The notes: generated by a model from the sequence alone, not told the origin. Positions 12,816 to 25,833 are shown, counted from the first letter of the stretch. The stretch is 64,000 nt of DNA from Paragonimus westermani (GCA_008508345.1 QNGE01002692.1:41983-105982); one strand, 5' to 3'. Program-made: numbers and translations.

Positions 12816-14248
12816 GGTTGATGAAAGCCCCGATTACTGATCTGTAACTAAGGCTTTCTGTTAGAAAGTGACCGACAGTTGGTACTGGCATTGCCCACCT
12901 CTGTCCCTGCAGGCAGTCACTTCGATCGCATTATAGTTTCTACGCGGATCGTTCAAGGTTGGTTGGCCTCATCACGTGAGTTCGGCAGCGTTGACCAGCA
13001 CTTTAGTTTTACTGGTCAGTCAATTGCAGTTATGGCTGCAATAAGTCATACTTTCATCGGCTGAGTACGGGTTGGGGTGATGTCAGTTAAAACTCTGAGG
13101 TGGAAAACTACCGTTTTATCTCGGACTGAAAGAACAAGACACTGGATCGTCAGTGTTGATGTGTTGGGGATTTACGTTAAGGTGTTAGCTATAACTTCAC
13201 TGGCATGGACGTTGTGAATCGCAAAAGACCATATTTTGCCTTGTTCTGTTTGATGATATAATTCATTCTAACTGACCCTTGTTACTGTCGATAGCGTTTG
13301 TTCACTGTTCACTCTTTTCATCCTCCAATTTTAAGTTTCATATCATCAACATCGAAACCGCGTGATATTCATCGTTTCACTACGAATCTGACATGTTTCG
13401 AATGGAACGTCCGGTTTCATTTATTTGAAACTTACCGTCTGCCTGTCACTCAAATTTTCCAGTTGACATATCCGTAGCCGGCTGATGACCCCGTTCGCTC
13501 GTTACAACCGCGTCAGTGTGTGATTAACCTTAAGTCCCAGACGTGCTTCACAGAATGAATTGTTCAACGTCACTTGGAACTGTCATGTTGTGATTCAAGT
13601 AGGCATTACCCAACATTAAGTGATGCATGTGAAATTTGCACCTTTATAGAGAAAACTCACGTTCAATGCAGCCACTCATGAGCAAGGAAGTGAGTAAATA
13701 CGCTACCAACTTCCAGCCATGTTGCAATGAGAGGAGTGTTTTTTTGTCGGCGAACAGCTCACAGAAAAAGATTTCGTAATGCAAAGAACGCATATTGAAG
13801 GTGAAGCTGGTGATAGTCAATAGACATGTAACTGTGCCTTCCACCAGACAACCGTACTCTGTTGGCCTGGTTAGACAGCCAGTAACATGACCACTGTGTT
13901 CAGTGAAGTTTAAACATGGACATCTCCGCCTCATCACCACTGCGTAACACATTGATCACACCTTATCTCTTGCGTGGGTGATTGTGAATGTTTTGGTGGG
14001 TTCCCTTTGGAAATGGCTCTTTAATGGAGATGATCTGTCATAGAGACTGTCGGCAGCTTGTGTGTCGGTTTATGTGCGGTTACCTGAATATCAAGTACGA
14101 TTTGCCGTCTGCGCTGTTTTGTTCATGCTATTGTGTGTTCTGACACTCAAAACCTCACTTACTGTTTTTGGTATGTCACTGCAGGCGATCTGGTGATAAA
14201 TAAAATCGGTAAGCCCCCATGTGATCTGACGGGCACAGGAACCTAGTT

Positions 14249-14254
<6 letters not shown>

Positions 14255-14286
<32 letters not shown>
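14255..14286. repeat. (AT)16 microsatellite
   Basis: Sixteen AT units in the ENT intron just upstream of the TM7 exon; expected to be length-variable. Confidence 0.92.
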
Positions 14287-14290
<4 letters not shown>

Positions 14291-14552
14291 TGGAACTGGG
14301 ATCTTCATCGTTGTGTACGTTAACATCATGTAGGTGGCAATGTTTGCCCTTGAAATAACTTCCATAAGTTGCTTACGATTCTCTCCATCAGACATTTAAC
14401 CGAAATATTTATCACTTGTCTTTAATTAAAACGGAATAACGGCCATCGCCAACCTGGGCTTATCTTTTTAGTTGACGCTCGAACGCATTTTTCGACTCTC
14501 CACCACCAGCTGTTACCATGCACACGCTTTGTCTTCCCTCTTTTTTTGCCAG

Positions 14553-14721
14553 ACTGAAGGCAAGCAACGTTGTCGAGCTTATTGGTCGCGCTACGTCAGC
14601 TGCCTGGCTGAATGTTGGCCCCATTGTCTCAGTGTGTGGTGCGTGTTCTTCTGCTCTTTGTCCGTGTTTCCTGCAATTCTGTCCATGGTCAGACCGGTAG
14701 ATCCGAACTATTTTATTTCAC
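14553..14721 (+). CDS. ENT exon: TM7
   Basis: The acceptor follows a pyrimidine run (CTTTTTTTGCCAG) and the donor is GTGAGT. The exon enters in phase 0 and leaves in phase 1. A basic segment (EGKQRCRAYWSR) precedes a hydrophobic helix CLSVWCVFFCSLSVFPAIL; the SVFP motif in the middle of TM7 is characteristic of ENT proteins. The exon ends in DPNYFIS on the outer side. An (AT)16 microsatellite lies about 270 bases upstream in the intron. Confidence 0.92.
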
Positions 14722-15967
14722 GTGAGTTGCCTCTATTGTCGAGGTGCAATCTTCGTGAATTTGCCACAATTACCCTGTGAACACCTTTTGAATGGGTCGA
14801 TTCAATCGAGACCTATCCCTACCAATTCAGTCACATAGTAGGTGGTGACCTTGAGCCCGCAATGTAAGTTGGTGGCGCACACATGTTTGGTTCTATCTCG
14901 GATAGGTATTGGATCGTCTTTTTTCAATACGCGCTTAACTGTTTGACCAAAAACCGAGAAGGATAAGACTTGGTAACGCCGTTTATTGGAAAAACGAGTC
15001 GGAGTTAGACTACAGTGCTCTACATATATGGGGCGAAACGATTACCATACGTGGCCGACAAGATGCAGTGTGACTCAAACGAAACGGACATATGTGGCAG
15101 TCGGCGTTGGTACATAACACTGCAGGTGGTGTCAGAAGGCAAACGTGAGAAAAACCAGTCCAAATCGCGCACAGGGCTCCACCAACACGACTGCAATCTG
15201 ATTGTCTGTGTCACCATATCACCACCCACGACCATACCATCCGAACTGGTTCGATCAATCGATATGGCATGACGCGTCCTGTCTGCTTCGTTAGGAGATG
15301 TGCCTCCTAACAATATTCGTAATGAATGTTATATCAGACTACGCGTGGGTGATCATTCATCACGACCTTGAGCCGCCATGTGCTCCAAATGATGAATGTT
15401 TCAGCCCCATGTTGCGTTATCGTGCTGCGAAGCATACTCATGATCCAATGCTGTACGATGGGCATAAGTAAGTACGTCGTTGGGGAGACGACAGTCCTGC
15501 TGAAATAGCAATGTGGAAGAGAAATACGCAGCGTATGTATTGGCTGCTTGTCACGTTTCACTAAGGGGGGCATTGTTTGATAAGATTTTGGCGGCTTTTC
15601 CAATCCCCTTTTACTCAAACGATGGCTCTTTTTCAGCCGAACTGTTACGTTCCCATAAATGCCATAAAAGGGCGCTCATGAGGGCAGCTGGAAATGGTCC
15701 TTGACAGTAGATGGCCCTTCTAAAATGTCTTGCTTCCGCTCTTCAGTCTATCTGCAATTTTCCTCGTTAGCAATTCGCTGTTTCTTTCGCCGGTTAAAAA
15801 AAAAACAAGTATATGGTTAATAAGAAGTTAAACTCATTCACGTTAGATCGCTATTGACCATTCACCCTTCTTGTCATTGTGTTCGGGGCTGAGCCGCTAG
15901 TTAAACGCTGTCCTAACCATTTGATCGCCTTCGAAATTATCAACATATCACCCTAATCGAGAACCAG

Positions 15968-16030
15968 TGTTCGGTTTTGAAAACCCGTTCGATGCACCTG
16001 TCACTCAAACTGTCACCCCTACAATAGCAG
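15968..16030 (+). CDS. ENT exon: TM7-TM8 outer loop
   Basis: A 63-base exon with acceptor GAACCAG and donor GTATCC, phase 1 in and out. It encodes a short polar segment (GFENPFDAPVTQTVTPTIA) where ENT proteins have a variable extracellular loop before TM8. The loop is not conserved, so the assignment rests on splice sites and on phase agreement with both neighbours. Skipping it would keep the frame, so it could be alternatively used. Confidence 0.65.
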
Positions 16031-16475
16031 GTATCCTTGGTTTATCGTTAACTAAACGAGATGTTGCCTATATGATGTATTCACCTACTTCGTTGTCTCT
16101 TGCTGCGTGTATACTGTGTGAGTGCCACGAAAACCTCTTTCACCACCACTGGGAGAACGATCCGCTTTGCACCCACCATTATGTACATACCAAAAGTGAT
16201 TTCCCATGGTAAGTAGATAAAATTAACGGGAAGTCTTCTCGTGTTCATTGTTGATTTCTGATATGTATCGTCTCGCAAGGTAGGAGTTTCAGTGGAAACC
16301 CTATCGTTCCAACCAAAATTAGTTTTGTATGTAGGGTTTCTCCTCCGGACAGGTGCTTTCTACAAAGATGCAATTTACTATGTTTTGTTAGATGTGCCCA
16401 TGTAACACTGCAATTCGCTCGTTGTTTCCACATCAGTTCGGTCTGTGTACTCTCTTTCTCTTCTCCTCACTGCAG

Positions 16476-16561
16476 CCGTTTGGTTTACGGACGTGACCTG
16501 CTTTCTCTTCTTCAACTTATTTGCCATGATCGGTTGCATTGTGTGCAATTGGGTACAATTC
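16476..16561 (+). CDS. ENT exon: TM8, signature residues replaced
   Basis: The acceptor is CACTGCAG and the donor GTGAGT; phase 1 in, phase 0 out. It encodes VWFTDVTCFLFFNLFAMIG then CIVCNWVQF. The CFL-FN block is the conserved start of ENT TM8. In functional ENTs it continues with Asp, three residues, then Arg (hENT1 Asp341 and Arg345; Asp389 and Arg393 in Leishmania NT1.1), residues needed for transport. Here the Asp position is Ala (GCC) and the Arg position is Cys (TGC). This could mean altered substrate use, loss of transport, or sequence error at two codons. Confidence 0.9.
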
Positions 16562-19500
16562 GTGAGTGAATTAGCCAACCAAATTTCCATCACCGTATAT
16601 CTGACTGCTAACTGTTTCACTCGTCTGCACTATTTCTTTCAGGATTGACAAGTTAGGCTTGTTTACCTATTCCCATAAATTTACGAACTAATCGATACTC
16701 TATATGCATCTGTTTTCCTCTGTCTCGCTGTTTGTTGTTTATAGCACATCATTTGTCCAACAACGGGAAGGTTTTCCATAGGGTATATAACACCACACTT
16801 TGGCAAATGTGTCTGCCAAAATCTAGTCGAATTCTTTGCTTCCACGTCGTACAATATCTATTGCCACAGATTGCTTACAGTGGGTATTCTGTTATCTTGT
16901 AATTGGTGGTCGACGTTATTATCGGTGGGCAGTCTCAAGTAGATCTGATCCTACATAGGCCGTACTACTTTTTTAGCTGTTGGATACTGCAACAATCTAA
17001 ATTTGTAATATTTCGCATTTCGTGAGTCTTGTCTGATTCTAAAACACCATCGGCCGCTCTCAGGCGGATGTTGGCTCCCCATAAAGCGGGCTCTCTGCCA
17101 CGTTGCATGCTGGAAACAGCTATCGTTGGAAGACTTTCGATATTTCCCATAAGATGGTGAAGCTCAGGCAGTTTAAAATATTTAGAGATACTTGATAAAT
17201 GAATGTATCTGTGGTAGGAAATCACGTGAAGTTTCTTCATTCTGCCGGTAGGTTGAGGAAGAAACCATCGATACAGATAAGCGCGTGCACTTACACGAAA
17301 CCGTGGCAAGTGGACAAGCGCTATGTTTATGTCTTACCTCGCCTACGTCTCTTATGTGGTGGTTACATCGTCTGTCTTTTTGTTCAACTGTATAAATACT
17401 CTAACGTATCCCCGAGCGATTTTATCCTATTTTGAACTGATCTATAACAATGTGTAACACCTTTCGCCAGCTATCTAACAATAGTTCCTGAGGAAGGCCA
17501 CCCGAAGTTGTTGAAACGTAGAGTATTACAACTTGCTCGTAACGTTGTGTTATTCCCAATCTGTTTATCAATAGTTCGTTTTATTCATCAGAGGAAATAG
17601 AGCTCGTGTAGATTTCGACTTGGCCTACCTCCATTTGTCCGAAATTTTTGAGCATACGATCATATTTTAATTTTTTTTCTAGTTTATGTTCTCGTGAAAA
17701 TCCGCTTTCTGGATTGTCCTCCTCTGCTCATACGCATCCGTAGTGTTAGTAGGTCAAATCAAACTGATTAAAGATGGCTTTTACTGTCAACCAGAAATGT
17801 GAACCGTCGGGAAAAACTGCCAAACGACAGATAGTGCCTAAGTAGTCTTAGGACTTGTGTGAGCCTCTTGCGAAATCAACACAAAGGCCGGACTCTGAGC
17901 AACGTCTGTCCTAATGGGAATCGTGGGGTTATTAAGATAAGCATTCAAAGCTGTTAAGTATTTAGTATAACTTTCATTGATCAATCGCTTGTTCAGTGTG
18001 GTCGGGAAGTGTGTTGCTTGCCTTCCGTTCGTTATTCCAATACCACCACCCGATTTGCTCGGTATTGTTTGTTGTGTCCAGTCGCACCACTAGATACATA
18101 CCACAGCTCAGTCCCTCTTTTGTTGAACAATAGGTGAATCCATCTGCCTTTATTGATTGGCCTGAATTTGTTTGCTGGATCCAATCATCGGTTTCGGCTA
18201 CTGGTACAGGACTTAAAGTACAATCGGACTGCAGAAAACCATTGTCATCATGACATCATAGATAGCTCCTTTAAATCATTCGAGTTCATCGCTTGATTGA
18301 TAACTACTGCATGCACAATTTCACAGACAATAATGGAGTTAGTCTACCAATGATCAAACGACACGCATAAAGACCTGTATGACGCGATTTTTCAACACTG
18401 ATGCTGTATTGGTTCATCGTTAGGTTGCGCTGTATTGCGGTGTGAAGTGGGTAGGTTCTCATCACAAACACATGCGTCGTAGCTGGGCCGCATTCAAGTG
18501 ACGCGCAGCTTTTGAATCACTCGGATTTGCTCACATTTTTGATCTTGTTTTTCAACAGTCGCTTACAAATCCACATACTCCACGGCGGTTGATTTCGTTT
18601 TTATTCGTACTTATCAACTGTGAATCATTGGAGCAAGTTTTCCACTGGCGACGATAACGTCACACACGCTGAGATCGGCATCCGCTGATTGTAAATTGCA
18701 AATTAACTTGCAGTAATTTCCACTTATGTTTATCTCAGTATTCACCTGTTTTATACAATGTGTACACGTAAGAGATCACAACGTGACGCCATTTATTCTA
18801 GGGTGCTCATTGTCATTTGGGTTCCAAACACGAAGCCCGAAGCTACCTACTGAAGCAAGCCTCACTGTCTGCTTTCATACCTGGAAGTCAGACCACACAC
18901 TGGCCATCAGACCGGCGGTTTCATCCTGACCCACCACTCGCAAACAAGACATGAAGCAGCATTCCGCGAGTTAGCATCTATAAGATGTGGCCAAGCCAAC
19001 GAACACTGTGAAACGAGACCGTCATGCCCTCCAGTCACAGAGTCCACCTGTCTGGAAGATACGTCGACGAACTTCGACACTGCTAATACAATATTCCCAC
19101 CACGCGTCGCTAATGTTTCGGCGACATTGGTGATCGAAAACGGACCCGGTGTGCATATCCAGGTTTCGCAATCATTCAATAAGACCACTCCCACTTGGCA
19201 TTCTGCATCTGGCCTCTCATAGATCCCTCCAGGAGGATATTCCTGCTAACAGACTATTCAGCCTAGTGCATTTTTTTCCCTAAACGACATTTGTCAGTGC
19301 TATCCGATAGAAACAAAAGACAATTCAACCGCACGGCCGTATAAACTTTATCCATAGAGTGAACAGTGCAAACCTTATAGTTGAATATGTTAACCAAACA
19401 TCCATATGATTAAAGGTGGAAATGTGCGGAACATGAGGGCCACATGATTTCCATCGAGAGGCGTATTGTTGGAACTTGAACCAACCAGGACGCTGTACTA

Positions 19501-22500
19501 TTCTAGTCATCTTTCTAGACAATGAAAGGTTATCTTGCTGAGGTCTTTAGAGAGAAAGCTCGTGGCTCATCAAATGACGGAGGTCGTTGTTTGGTTCGAA
19601 GGAAAACAAAGCTTTGTAAGCACCCAATAGAGTTAACCCACTTACTTCCAACGCACTCGTCGTTTGACTATAAGTATGTTGACAACCTACCAATCCGAAA
19701 CGACTAGCCACTCCTTTACAACTTCACATGTTCACCTCTTCTCGAGTGATGGCACCCAAAATTCCCCGCCGTGCAGCCGCCGCTCACTGAACTTTTGGAA
19801 GCTCGCCCCGATTGCACCCCTTCAGACGTTCTGGTTCATGACGGCATCTTTTTATGGTCTAAGGTCGATATTGCTGCTGGACTTACAATTAGCTGACATT
19901 CCGATGTCGCAAATTTTGATCACCAGGAGTTTGTTGACCTTGTTCTGGCCGTTCGTGCAGTTGCTGCTTCAGGTTCCGTTAGTCATTCATCTAACAGACA
20001 TGTTCTAGCCGTCCAATTTGGTTGAGCGTCAAAATAGGTTCAATCCCTTCCATGTCTGCTCGGTGAGGTATCTCGGTGTTCGGAATCTACCTACACTGTA
20101 GATGGAGCGGCTCGAATATTGCACATTTCTTTGATGCAATATCCGAATTTCATTACCGTACAGCGGTGTGGATAGTGCACTACCATCTGCAAACAGCGAC
20201 ATGCGAATGGTCCAACTGCCTAGTTGGCTTGAGGCTCCGAAAAGTCAAATATTATCAGGCCATCATTCTTGTGATACTCAGTTTGATCATTCTGAATTGC
20301 AACTGTGAGCACTATGGCCAAGCCACAGCCATACCTCACGGCTTTGACAGTAATAAAATGGTTGGAAGTCGATCCACGCTATCGCGCGTTTGCCTTCAAA
20401 TTCATATACAGCTTTTTAGCTAAATTAACGAACTTACTTGAGCATCCAAATTTATAAAGAACCGGTTACAGTGTCACGCAGCTTACGAATTCAAACGCCC
20501 TGTTGAATTCTCCGGTTCACTAAATTCATGGGACCTATTCTAGAGTTGGTGAGTGGCGTACACCACGTGATGGATGCAAAATCGACGCTGCTCCTCATGG
20601 TCATTTGTTTGCAAGATATCGGCCTTAATTCGCTTGTGCGGAATTGTTGCAAAAACTTTCGCCGCACAGGACAGCAGACTGAAGCCCTAACAACTGTCTG
20701 TTTTATTCGCTTGTTTTGTCTCTAACCAGAGGTGCAATAGGAATATGTTTGAACTTCTGCGGGGCCGTTTTCTACCCCCTGATGGGGTGAACCAACTGGA
20801 ATATAACACGTTCCAAAATCGAGCCGTCATGCTTCAAAAGTTGCCTTTATAACCCATCTTTCCCTACAGCCTTTCCGTTTCGCAGTTGTCCAGTAACTCT
20901 GTGAATCTCTACCAAATCCCGGGTGGAAACAGTTCTCTTGGGCAGCTTGCTGTGACAAGCTATTTGTTGTCATCCAATCAACGGTAGCAGGTTGATTCAA
21001 TAGACTGTGAAAGTGTTAGCGGCAGATTCTCTGATTATATGCATGAGACGTCGGAGTCCTGGTCCACTAGTGCTTCAGCTGATTGGACAGACTGGCCAAA
21101 GATCGTCTTAAGTTATTTATAGATTTCATTGTGTTACGGATGGTCAGTATTGCCTAACATCGGCCCACCTTGCTTTTTTCGCAAATCTTCCTTGGTTCTT
21201 CGAGGCGGTTTATTGAGTTGCTGACGACTGACATGAAATATTCGATTCTTGACATCATTACGTGTGTTCACTGTTGAAACAGCAGACGCTTTGTCCTTCT
21301 TTCCTATGAGGCTCCAGTCGAGTGCATAGTTATCACTGGACCAGTGCGGATGTTTCTAGTATCGAAAGCCGATTGTTTGGATAGTTGATGTTGCGATATG
21401 TATCTTGAGATGTTGCCGCCCACTGTCTGGGGCAGCGGATCTACATTCGAGACAAACGCCGACTGCTGGTTAGAACATACTTCTCGGCTCTGTTCCCCAG
21501 TCGTCTCACATCCAGCCTTCGTCGCCAGCCATTGCGCCACACATTAGTTGAACATCATAAAATCGATTGTAACAATCATTAATAAAAATTCGGAGATTTT
21601 GATTATTTCAAATTAAACAACATTCCCACGTTAACACAACCTTCCTTTTCAGTTACGCGTTTCAGTTAGCCCACTCCGTCAGGAAGCACTTGACTGGAGT
21701 TCTAGTCTTACAGAGCTCTCAGTAGCACATATATTGGCCTCGACCAGAATTTGTGAGACTAGCCTCTGAACCATAACTCCAAGTAACTTCACAATAGGCG
21801 CTACCGAATAGTCATGTCCAAACGCTCAACTACAACCTTGTGTGCTAATAGTGTTCAGCTTTCCCGATCATTTTGATAGCAGAATAAACAGAATCGCTAT
21901 GTTCAATCCAAGCAATTACTCAGGACTTGTCAGTCGGTTTGAATTCATTGACTTCATTGAGCCAACTAAGCATGGTTTATGACAGTGGTTCCCAGTTTAG
22001 ATTGGGATTTCCAATCTTAACCCGAACAGATGAACGCGGAAACCTTTGTGAACAACCCAGTTTTTCTGTGTCACCTGCAATGATGCTACTAACTTTTCGT
22101 CTGTTTACAAAGAACAAACGTCACAGTACGGTACGGAATAAGCCCCGATGAAAACGTCAGGTGGCATATCAGATATACTGTCTCAATCATTTCCATGAAT
22201 AATCTCAGTAACACGCACACGCGCATCCACATAGGCGGTAGACATTAACGCTCTAATTCCCCATCGACATGTTTTGTGCGCATAGTCAGTTTGCTTTAAC
22301 TAGGGTTTCCCGAGTTAGCCGGAACGTCTAAATTAGAGATCATTTTTCAGCGCCAATGTTATCAACTTTTCTGAACAGGTTAATGCCCTTTAACTTTTCA
22401 TTTATGTTCATAGTAGATGTGAACTGCAATTGCGTTGTCGTCTCGTTCGCCTAATAATTCCATTAATGATAGGTCATTTTTAAGCGGTTCTGTAGTCGAG

Positions 22501-22799
22501 ACAGGCAAAGATGCCAGTTGCCATGTACATTGTAGCAGTTTCTGATTCTTGCTACCCTAATGCTTCTCTCTGATTGTGAGCAACCGGGTGACATGTAATC
22601 GGTAAAGTAACACGCAACGAATAGCGATTTGTTCTACTGTTTCCGTACTGCGCTCTAGAATTACTGAGCTTTGTTGCTCGTTGAGATTTGGGAGTGTAAT
22701 GAATCAGTCAAGTTTCCATTTCTGTACTTTATGTCGTCACTGAATGGCTTATCCTGCATTTATGATTTGTATCCCCGCGAATTACTTGCTTTTGTACAG
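16562..22799 (+). other. ENT intron, 6.2 kb
   Basis: The intron joins the TM8 and TM9-TM10 exons. It contains a PLE-like tail repeat (17483-17571) and otherwise no certain feature. Short open blocks at 19762-19896 and 20314-20457 have a coding-like residue mix but are interrupted and unrecognised; they may be decayed element sequence. A minus-strand frame at 21304-21540 begins with a TGGCGCAATGG motif that resembles a tRNA A box, but no good B box at normal distance was found. Confidence 0.6.
17483..17571 (+). repeat. PLE-like tail repeat, copy 2
   Basis: It matches the repeats at 4.1 and 44.7 kb, on the opposite strand. This copy keeps CTGAGGA at 17488-17494, which fits the CTGANGA box of hammerhead ribozymes, then GGCCACC-CGA, then a mutated stem partner and GAAAC at 17513-17517. 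CGT after GAAA can pair with ACG about 25 bases later as a short stem III. The stem II partner is damaged (AGTTGTT rather than GGTGGTT), so this copy is probably inactive. Confidence 0.55.
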
Positions 22800-22999
22800 C
22801 CCGGCCCCCGTTACTTGTGGATACCCGTCTGGTTTCGAGCCTTGGTGTTCATCCCGTTCTTCCTATTCTGCAATTTTGGTTTTGCTGAACCCAAACTCCC
22901 GGTGCTAGTCGCGAACGACCACGTCTACGTGCTAGGCATTATTCTCTTCTCTTTCACTAACGGATACTTTGCATCGTTGGCCATGATGTATGCACCAAG
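22800..22999 (+). CDS. ENT exon: TM9 and TM10
   Basis: The acceptor is TTTTGTACAG and the donor GTAAAT; phase 0 in, phase 2 out. The start (PGPRYLWIPVWFRALVFIPF) and FLFCN give the ENT TM9 with its conserved Arg; PVLVANDHVYVLGIILFSF follows, then TNGYFASLAMMYAP. The NGY motif and closing YAP are typical of ENT TM10. This is the most confidently assigned exon in the window. The open frame runs 129 bases upstream of the acceptor, but that part is not ENT-like. Confidence 0.95.
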
Positions 23000-25718
23000 G
23001 TAAATCCGATTGCTTTTCTGCTCAACCGTTGGGCTTTTCTAGTTTTTGTCATTGATGTTTTATTGCATTGTGAATGAGGCGTACAGTGCGCTAGTTACCT
23101 GTAAGATTTGCTACCTTTTGCATTATCTGGGTCCTTTTCCGACTTTCAAAGTTCAGCTTTTGTAGAGATGTGTAAAAACGCGAAACATAAATTATGTCAT
23201 ATTTGTCCTTATAATAGGCAAAACTGAACCAATAATAATCGTGAGCAATAAAATCTGGTGCGAGTTAATCAGATGACGGCGTCACTCTGAGTTAAGGTTC
23301 ATGACATTTAATTGTTCGTGTGCTTTCTTTTTCAAGTGTACCGAAGTCTCCTTGTATACTGTTTGCTAGAGACTTTAATATCCCAATGCAAATGTTTTCC
23401 CATTCCGGTATGAGCGCAATTTTCCACATTCTATCGTAGTGAGTTCTTTTACCATTTTTAAGTCATCTTTATGATGCTGCCTTTGTGCTGTATAGCTTAG
23501 AACGTCGTGCTGGTCAATCGGAACATTCGACCTTTTCGTATAAAACCACTGTCTGGGGTGAGATTGACTGCGTATGTTGAGGCGTTATCTTGTTCTGAGT
23601 TATCGCCTTCATCGCTTGCCCGAGTGCCAACAAAATGGCCGACCGTCCATACCGATCAGTTTGAACCTCTTTTCATCATTGAAATCAACACTATTCCAAG
23701 GGCCATTTCAAGTACCGTGATGTTCTGTTCACTTGAATCGGTGTTGTGTATGTGCTTCAACGAGCAAAGCTATATGCACAAGTTGGGTATGCGATAGGAT
23801 TGAGTGGTTACTGAACTAGTTGGAAAGTGCCTAATAATGTAATCAAAACAGACCGAACGTGTGTTCTTTTTTTTTACTTGTTTTGAGCAAGTTCTCCATC
23901 TCTCTGATCACTTGACAATGCAATGTAGTGTGAGATTCGCCAAAAATGTGTTCAAAACGATTCTACGTGTGTTCCGAGGCCTGGTAACCTATTTTACGCT
24001 TATTCTCACACAACGCTGTAGGCCAGTATCTCTCCAATCTCTCGCTTTAAAAACTGCATGCCGCACGGCTCGATTAAAATGGTCATAACAGAGTGTGACC
24101 TAGTGAGGTTCACTCAGGTAGTCTGCAGTTAACAGAATGCACTCAATATCGTTTCTGTGGTTGTCGTGGGTAATCAGGCCGGAGGTGTGGCTATTCCAAC
24201 ACTCGGCGAAACACCTCGACGCGGGGGCGGCACATCCAAAAGCCCACAACGAACGGTTTGGGGACGTCGGGGGCAACCGGATGAGTCATCGCTCGACTGG
24301 ATCGGGCCAACTCGCCCGTTGGCGAAATACGACTGACGGCCAGATCGGAGGCGTAGTTTTTCCAACATTTAGAGGAACATCTCGACACGATGTTGGAATA
24401 CGGTCAAGGCCAACATTGGGTGGATGGCGGACAGCACGAGCAGCCGGACGAGTCATCGCGCAACGAAATCGGACAAACAGACGAGGAATGGCGAGCGGAA
24501 AACCCCCCGATAGAAGGCGCCGATCACACACGTAAACCGGTCAGAAGTGCACACGACGTGTGAACGGAAACTGGGGCGGGAGTGTTGCGGGTTGGAATTA
24601 TGACTCATAAACGAGAGAGCGCGCGTTGCATGTGACTGGCGATTTGGACAATAAAGATTGTGTTTTGTTGGACGCCTTCTCGCTACAATATGAGCTACGT
24701 GCCTGGAACCTTGCACGCGTGAGCATTCCAGACTCAAACGCTGTCATCCCATTTTGTCGATCACTCTTTCCACATCCACTCTGACAGCACATGTTGTCAT
24801 GGTCCGTCGGTAGTCTGTCGACTAATTAGTACTCTATCGGAAGCAGCTTGTTATATTCCTGAGGTGCTGACATGTTAGGGTTGTGTGAACTTACTTCTAC
24901 GTATTAGGTTGTAAACCTAAGGACAACATTACGTTACGCTTTTCTTCCGTAGACGTGCACACTGTGTTACACCCCTCAGATGACGGAGCTCATTCTCACT
25001 ACACACACCTTATGTTTAATCGATGCAGTGACATTAGGTGCACACGTCTCCGGCCTTGAATTGGGCACTGTGTCGTTCAATTTACCGTTGACTTCGACCG
25101 TAGGGAAATAAGTAGTCAGCACTGAGGCACGATATTGCGGACATGTAATAAATTGTTAACCAGCGGATGCAAATGAGCCATTATGTGCGAGCCATCGCCG
25201 TGTGTAAAAACGTTTCCATGTAGCACTGTGGATAATATTGGACATTGCGAGATACAGTTAAGGTTTTATAAACTGTGATCACGTTGTCAGTTGTGATTTG
25301 TTTCAATTGACAGTGTCTAACACCCTAGTGGAACAGGCCTCCGGTGGACAGCTCAGGCCGCGTTTTTGTTTGTTGTTTGTGTAATTGTAGTAATCTCAAC
25401 TGCACCCTAACGAACACACGCCTAATTCGGATACCATGTACACATGTGTACCTCAGTCCATTAGTGTTAAAGGTTCTAAGTCATTTTGAATTTTATTGGA
25501 ATATTTTAAATTTGTCATAGTCTATGTTACTGCATCTGGCTTGTACTCGACTACGTGTATGGTTTGAATACTGTCAATCAGTCCAACTCTACACAGTGCT
25601 CATCAGTCTTGTGCTAAACGGACCTCGGTACATGTATTTATTCTATCTACCGAACGACTATTTTTATCCATTTGTTCATTCTATTAGTAAGTTTGCTTCT
25701 TTTCTCGTATTTCTTTAG
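23000..25718 (+). other. ENT intron with dispersed repeat
   Basis: The last ENT intron. It holds copy 2 of dispersed repeat A at 24180-24663. A 96-codon open frame at 23507-23797 has no recognisable domain and no convincing splice context. Confidence 0.6.
24180..24663 (+). repeat. Dispersed repeat A, copy 2
   Basis: The partner of 8003-8463. Two internal units start at about 24196 and 24362. The 3' end carries CATAAACGAGAG and CAATAAAG, the latter resembling a polyadenylation signal. The segment is richer in G and C than the surrounding intron and is open in several frames on both strands, as is copy 1. Divergence is substantial, so these are old copies. Confidence 0.65.
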
Positions 25719-25833
25719 GAGTTGTCCACCTGAGCGATCTGAACTGACCGGTATGCTAGCTGCCTTCTGCCTCATTCTCGGTGTCTGTTCCGGTGTCTAC
25801 ACTTCACGAGGTCTTGTCAGTATTGTACTGTAA
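25719..25833 (+). CDS. ENT last exon: TM11 and stop
   Basis: The acceptor is ATTTCTTTAG. Phase 2 entry completes the Arg codon from the previous exon. It encodes CPPERSELTGMLAAFCLILG and VCSGVYTSRGLVSIVL, then TAA. ENT proteins have a P-E---AG pattern after TM10 and a final TM11 rich in Gly, Leu and Ala; both are present. The C-terminal tail after TM11 is short, as is usual. Confidence 0.92.

Larger units (their letters stand above)
9513..25833 (+). other. Equilibrative nucleoside transporter gene, 3' part
   Basis: Seven exons (9513-9622, 11550-11873, 14553-14721, 15968-16030, 16476-16561, 22800-22999, 25719-25833) join with consistent phases (entry 1, then 0, 0, 1, 1, 0, 2) into 354 codons plus TAA. 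Read in order they give TM6, a long cytoplasmic loop, TM7 with SVFP, an outer loop, TM8 with CFLFFNLF, TM9 with the conserved Arg and FCN, TM10 with the NGY motif, and TM11 followed by a short tail. This is the order and spacing of SLC29/ENT proteins, which carry nucleosides and some nucleobases across membranes by facilitated diffusion. ENT proteins have 11 TM helices and about 450 residues, so TM1-TM5 should be encoded upstream, probably outside the window. TM8 has Ala and Cys where the family has Asp and Arg. No AATAAA was seen within about 400 bases after the stop. Confidence 0.9.

Noticed and set aside
19762..20457. Pseudogene within the long ENT intron
   Set aside because: Short coding-like blocks lie in different frames with stops between; no homology was recognised, so chance cannot be excluded.
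21304..21540. SINE or small gene on the minus strand
   Set aside because: An A-box-like word is present, but no matching B box at normal distance and no second copy was found.
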